The position numbers were made by a program, and so were the translations under genes. Positions 63,048 through 64,000 of a stretch of 64,000 nt of DNA are shown here, in pieces. The notes beneath the pieces were generated by a model. The model saw only the letters and a program-made list of their open reading frames with translations. It was not told the origin of the DNA and ran no database searches. Positions within the stretch are counted from its first letter, which is position 1; each line of letters starts with the position of its first letter. The stretch covers positions 5,828,001-5,892,000 of the forward strand of contig NZ_AP018254.1 of assembly GCF_002368395.1 (NCBI RefSeq), given 5' to 3'. The DNA comes from Calothrix sp. NIES-3974 (lineage in GTDB: Bacteria; Cyanobacteriota; Cyanobacteriia; Cyanobacteriales; Nostocaceae).

Positions 63048-64000
63048 CTAGCGATTCCCTGTGTTTCTGGAATTATGTGAAATCAAATCGCTGTATACTT
63101 GGATGAGTTGTTGAGCGATCGCACTCCAACTATAGTGGTTTAGGGCATATTCTCTGGCATTGCGTCCCCGTTCCTGTCGTTCCTGGGGGTTTGTCAAGGC
63201 TAGACTAAGTTGCTGGGTTAATTCCTGAATGTCGTTGTGACAGACCCAACCTCCGTTACAGTTGCGGACATCTGACCAAATATGTACCCCGTCTGATATT
63301 ACCACTGGAACACCAGCCACCATTGCTTCCGCGACGGCAATACCAAAATTTTCATAGTAGGATGGTAAAACGAACAAATCCGCAGCTTGGAGTAAGGCTG
63401 ACTTTTGCGTACCCGTGACAAAACCAGTTATGGTAGAGTGCGATCGCAAGCTGGAAGTATGGATTCTAGTTTGAATTTTTTGTTCGTATTCCGGGTCTTG
63501 GGGATTTGTCCCAGCCATAATAAAATGGAATTTGATTCCAGCTTGAATTAAATTTTCCAGTGCAGGGATTAAAATCTCTAAACCCTTTTTGGGGTCAATC
63601 CGTGACATAAATAAAACTATCGGTAAATCTTCCCCAATCCCAAAATCTACGCGAATGGAATTTTCCCCGACACAAACCCCCGGATTTACCCCTAAAGGAA
63701 GGATAATGTCCCTTGTGGTGACACCAAAGCGATGGGAAATCTTAGCTTCTTCTACACTGGTAAAATGTATCCCTGCTGCTTGAGCAATGTTGGCTTTTTC
63801 AATTGCTGCTGCATAGATTTGTTTTAGTCGCTTTTTTTTACGTAAATCTGCGGGGTCAAGGGTTCCTAATGGTCGCAAAATATACGGAATATTTTTTCGA
63901 CGACAAACCCATGCAGCAAAACTACTCACGGGGGAGAATAAAGCATGAATATGGACAATATCATACTCGTCACCGTGATTGTCCAGCCATTGCAATAAAT
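63048..64000 (-). CDS. Family 4 glycosyltransferase, partial (5' end outside window)
   Basis: At least 317 residues. The frame is open to the window edge and the visible TTG at 63995 is not a convincing start, so the N-terminal ~70 residues lie beyond. Seen: EYDIVHIHALFSPVSSFAAW and IPYILRPLGTLDP in the N-terminal half. The C-terminal GT-B half has LFMSRIDPKKGLEILIPAL, FHFIMAGTNP, and the E-x7-E donor site YYENFGIAVAEAMVAGVPVV. It resembles GumH/exopolysaccharide mannosyl- or galactosyl-transferases. Confidence 0.88.
   Translation of the reverse strand, partial: LLQWLDNHGDEYDIVHIHALFSPVSSFAAWVCRRKNIPYILRPLGTLDPADLRKKKRLKQIYAAAIEKANIAQAAGIHFTSVEEAKISHRFGVTTRDIILPLGVNPGVCVGENSIRVDFGIGEDLPIVLFMSRIDPKKGLEILIPALENLIQAGIKFHFIMAGTNPQDPEYEQKIQTRIHTSSLRSHSTITGFVTGTQKSALLQAADLFVLPSYYENFGIAVAEAMVAGVPVVISDGVHIWSDVRNCNGGWVCHNDIQELTQQLSLALTNPQERQERGRNAREYALNHYSWSAIAQQLIQVYSDLISHNSRNTGNR

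Noticed and set aside
1-64000. tRNA, rRNA or known riboswitch genes
   Set aside because: I looked for cloverleaf-type and conserved T-loop sequences and found none I could defend; a covariance-model scan would be decisive.

Overview
The window is chromosomal DNA of a cyanobacterium, most likely a filamentous one of the Nostocales. The evidence is the gene content: ferredoxin-thioredoxin reductase catalytic subunit FtrC, the aerobic Mg-protoporphyrin monomethyl ester cyclase AcsF, the NDH-1 subunit NdhH, an SLH-OprB porin, a UPF0182 membrane protein, a DUF1822 protein, and an Rre1/OrrA-like response regulator. Supporting signs are very frequent GCGATCGC (HIP1) octamers and long intergenic regions packed with short palindromes and degenerate repeats of the 'gggagtaggg' and 'ccaaaatc' kind. 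I saw no rRNA, tRNA, CRISPR array, integrase or transposase.

Layout. 0-8 kb: porin, pterin dehydratase, a GT4 glycosyltransferase, a divergent pair of a serine hydrolase and an SH3-NlpC/P60 endopeptidase, and a membrane-anchored GT2 transferase. 8-15 kb: bifunctional PutA, a sigma-70-like factor followed by a DUF1822 protein, and an ftrC-DUF309 operon. 15-21 kb: a secreted protein, a partner-switching style signalling operon (REC-GAF-PP2C phosphatase plus RsbW-like ATPase), an NarL-type regulator and a WecG/TagA transferase. 21-31 kb: a two-gene DUF262-HEPN conflict cassette, an FtsE ATPase ending flush against UPF0182, and a beta-helix protein with six SLH modules. 31-48 kb: a U32 peptidase/RlhA-like protein, a small membrane protein preceded by an overlapping 35-codon ORF, three M16 peptidase-family proteins, an acyl-CoA dehydrogenase-cyclase fusion next to acsF, an extracytoplasmic peroxiredoxin, a peptidoglycan-binding protein and CorA. 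48-64 kb: small hypotheticals, a J-domain/TPR protein, a GNAT protein with a hydrophobic insertion, a PAP-like phosphoesterase, a decayed toxin-antitoxin island, a two-RCK channel, a TetR-GST pair, an AraC regulator, a divergent ndhH, a methyltransferase and a GT4 gene cut by the window end.

How the parts work together. Envelope genes dominate (porin, glycosyltransferases, peptidoglycan hydrolase, PG-binding and SLH proteins, M16 peptidases). Redox and photosynthesis genes (ftrC, acsF, ndhH, peroxiredoxin) are scattered singly, as is usual in cyanobacteria. Regulation is represented by a sigma factor, a partner-switch module, an NarL regulator, TetR and AraC.

The most notable material is in the repeats and small cassettes. 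Three families of MITE-like elements can be recognised. For one of them the window holds both a filled and an empty copy of the same duplicated site, which fixes a 3-bp TAA target duplication. A 78-bp inverted repeat with one mismatch flanks the divergent promoter region of the SLH and U32 genes. A candidate TetR operator (AGACC-N4-GGTYT) lies in front of both tetR and the GST gene. Functions are assigned from recognised motifs and family knowledge; no database search was possible.
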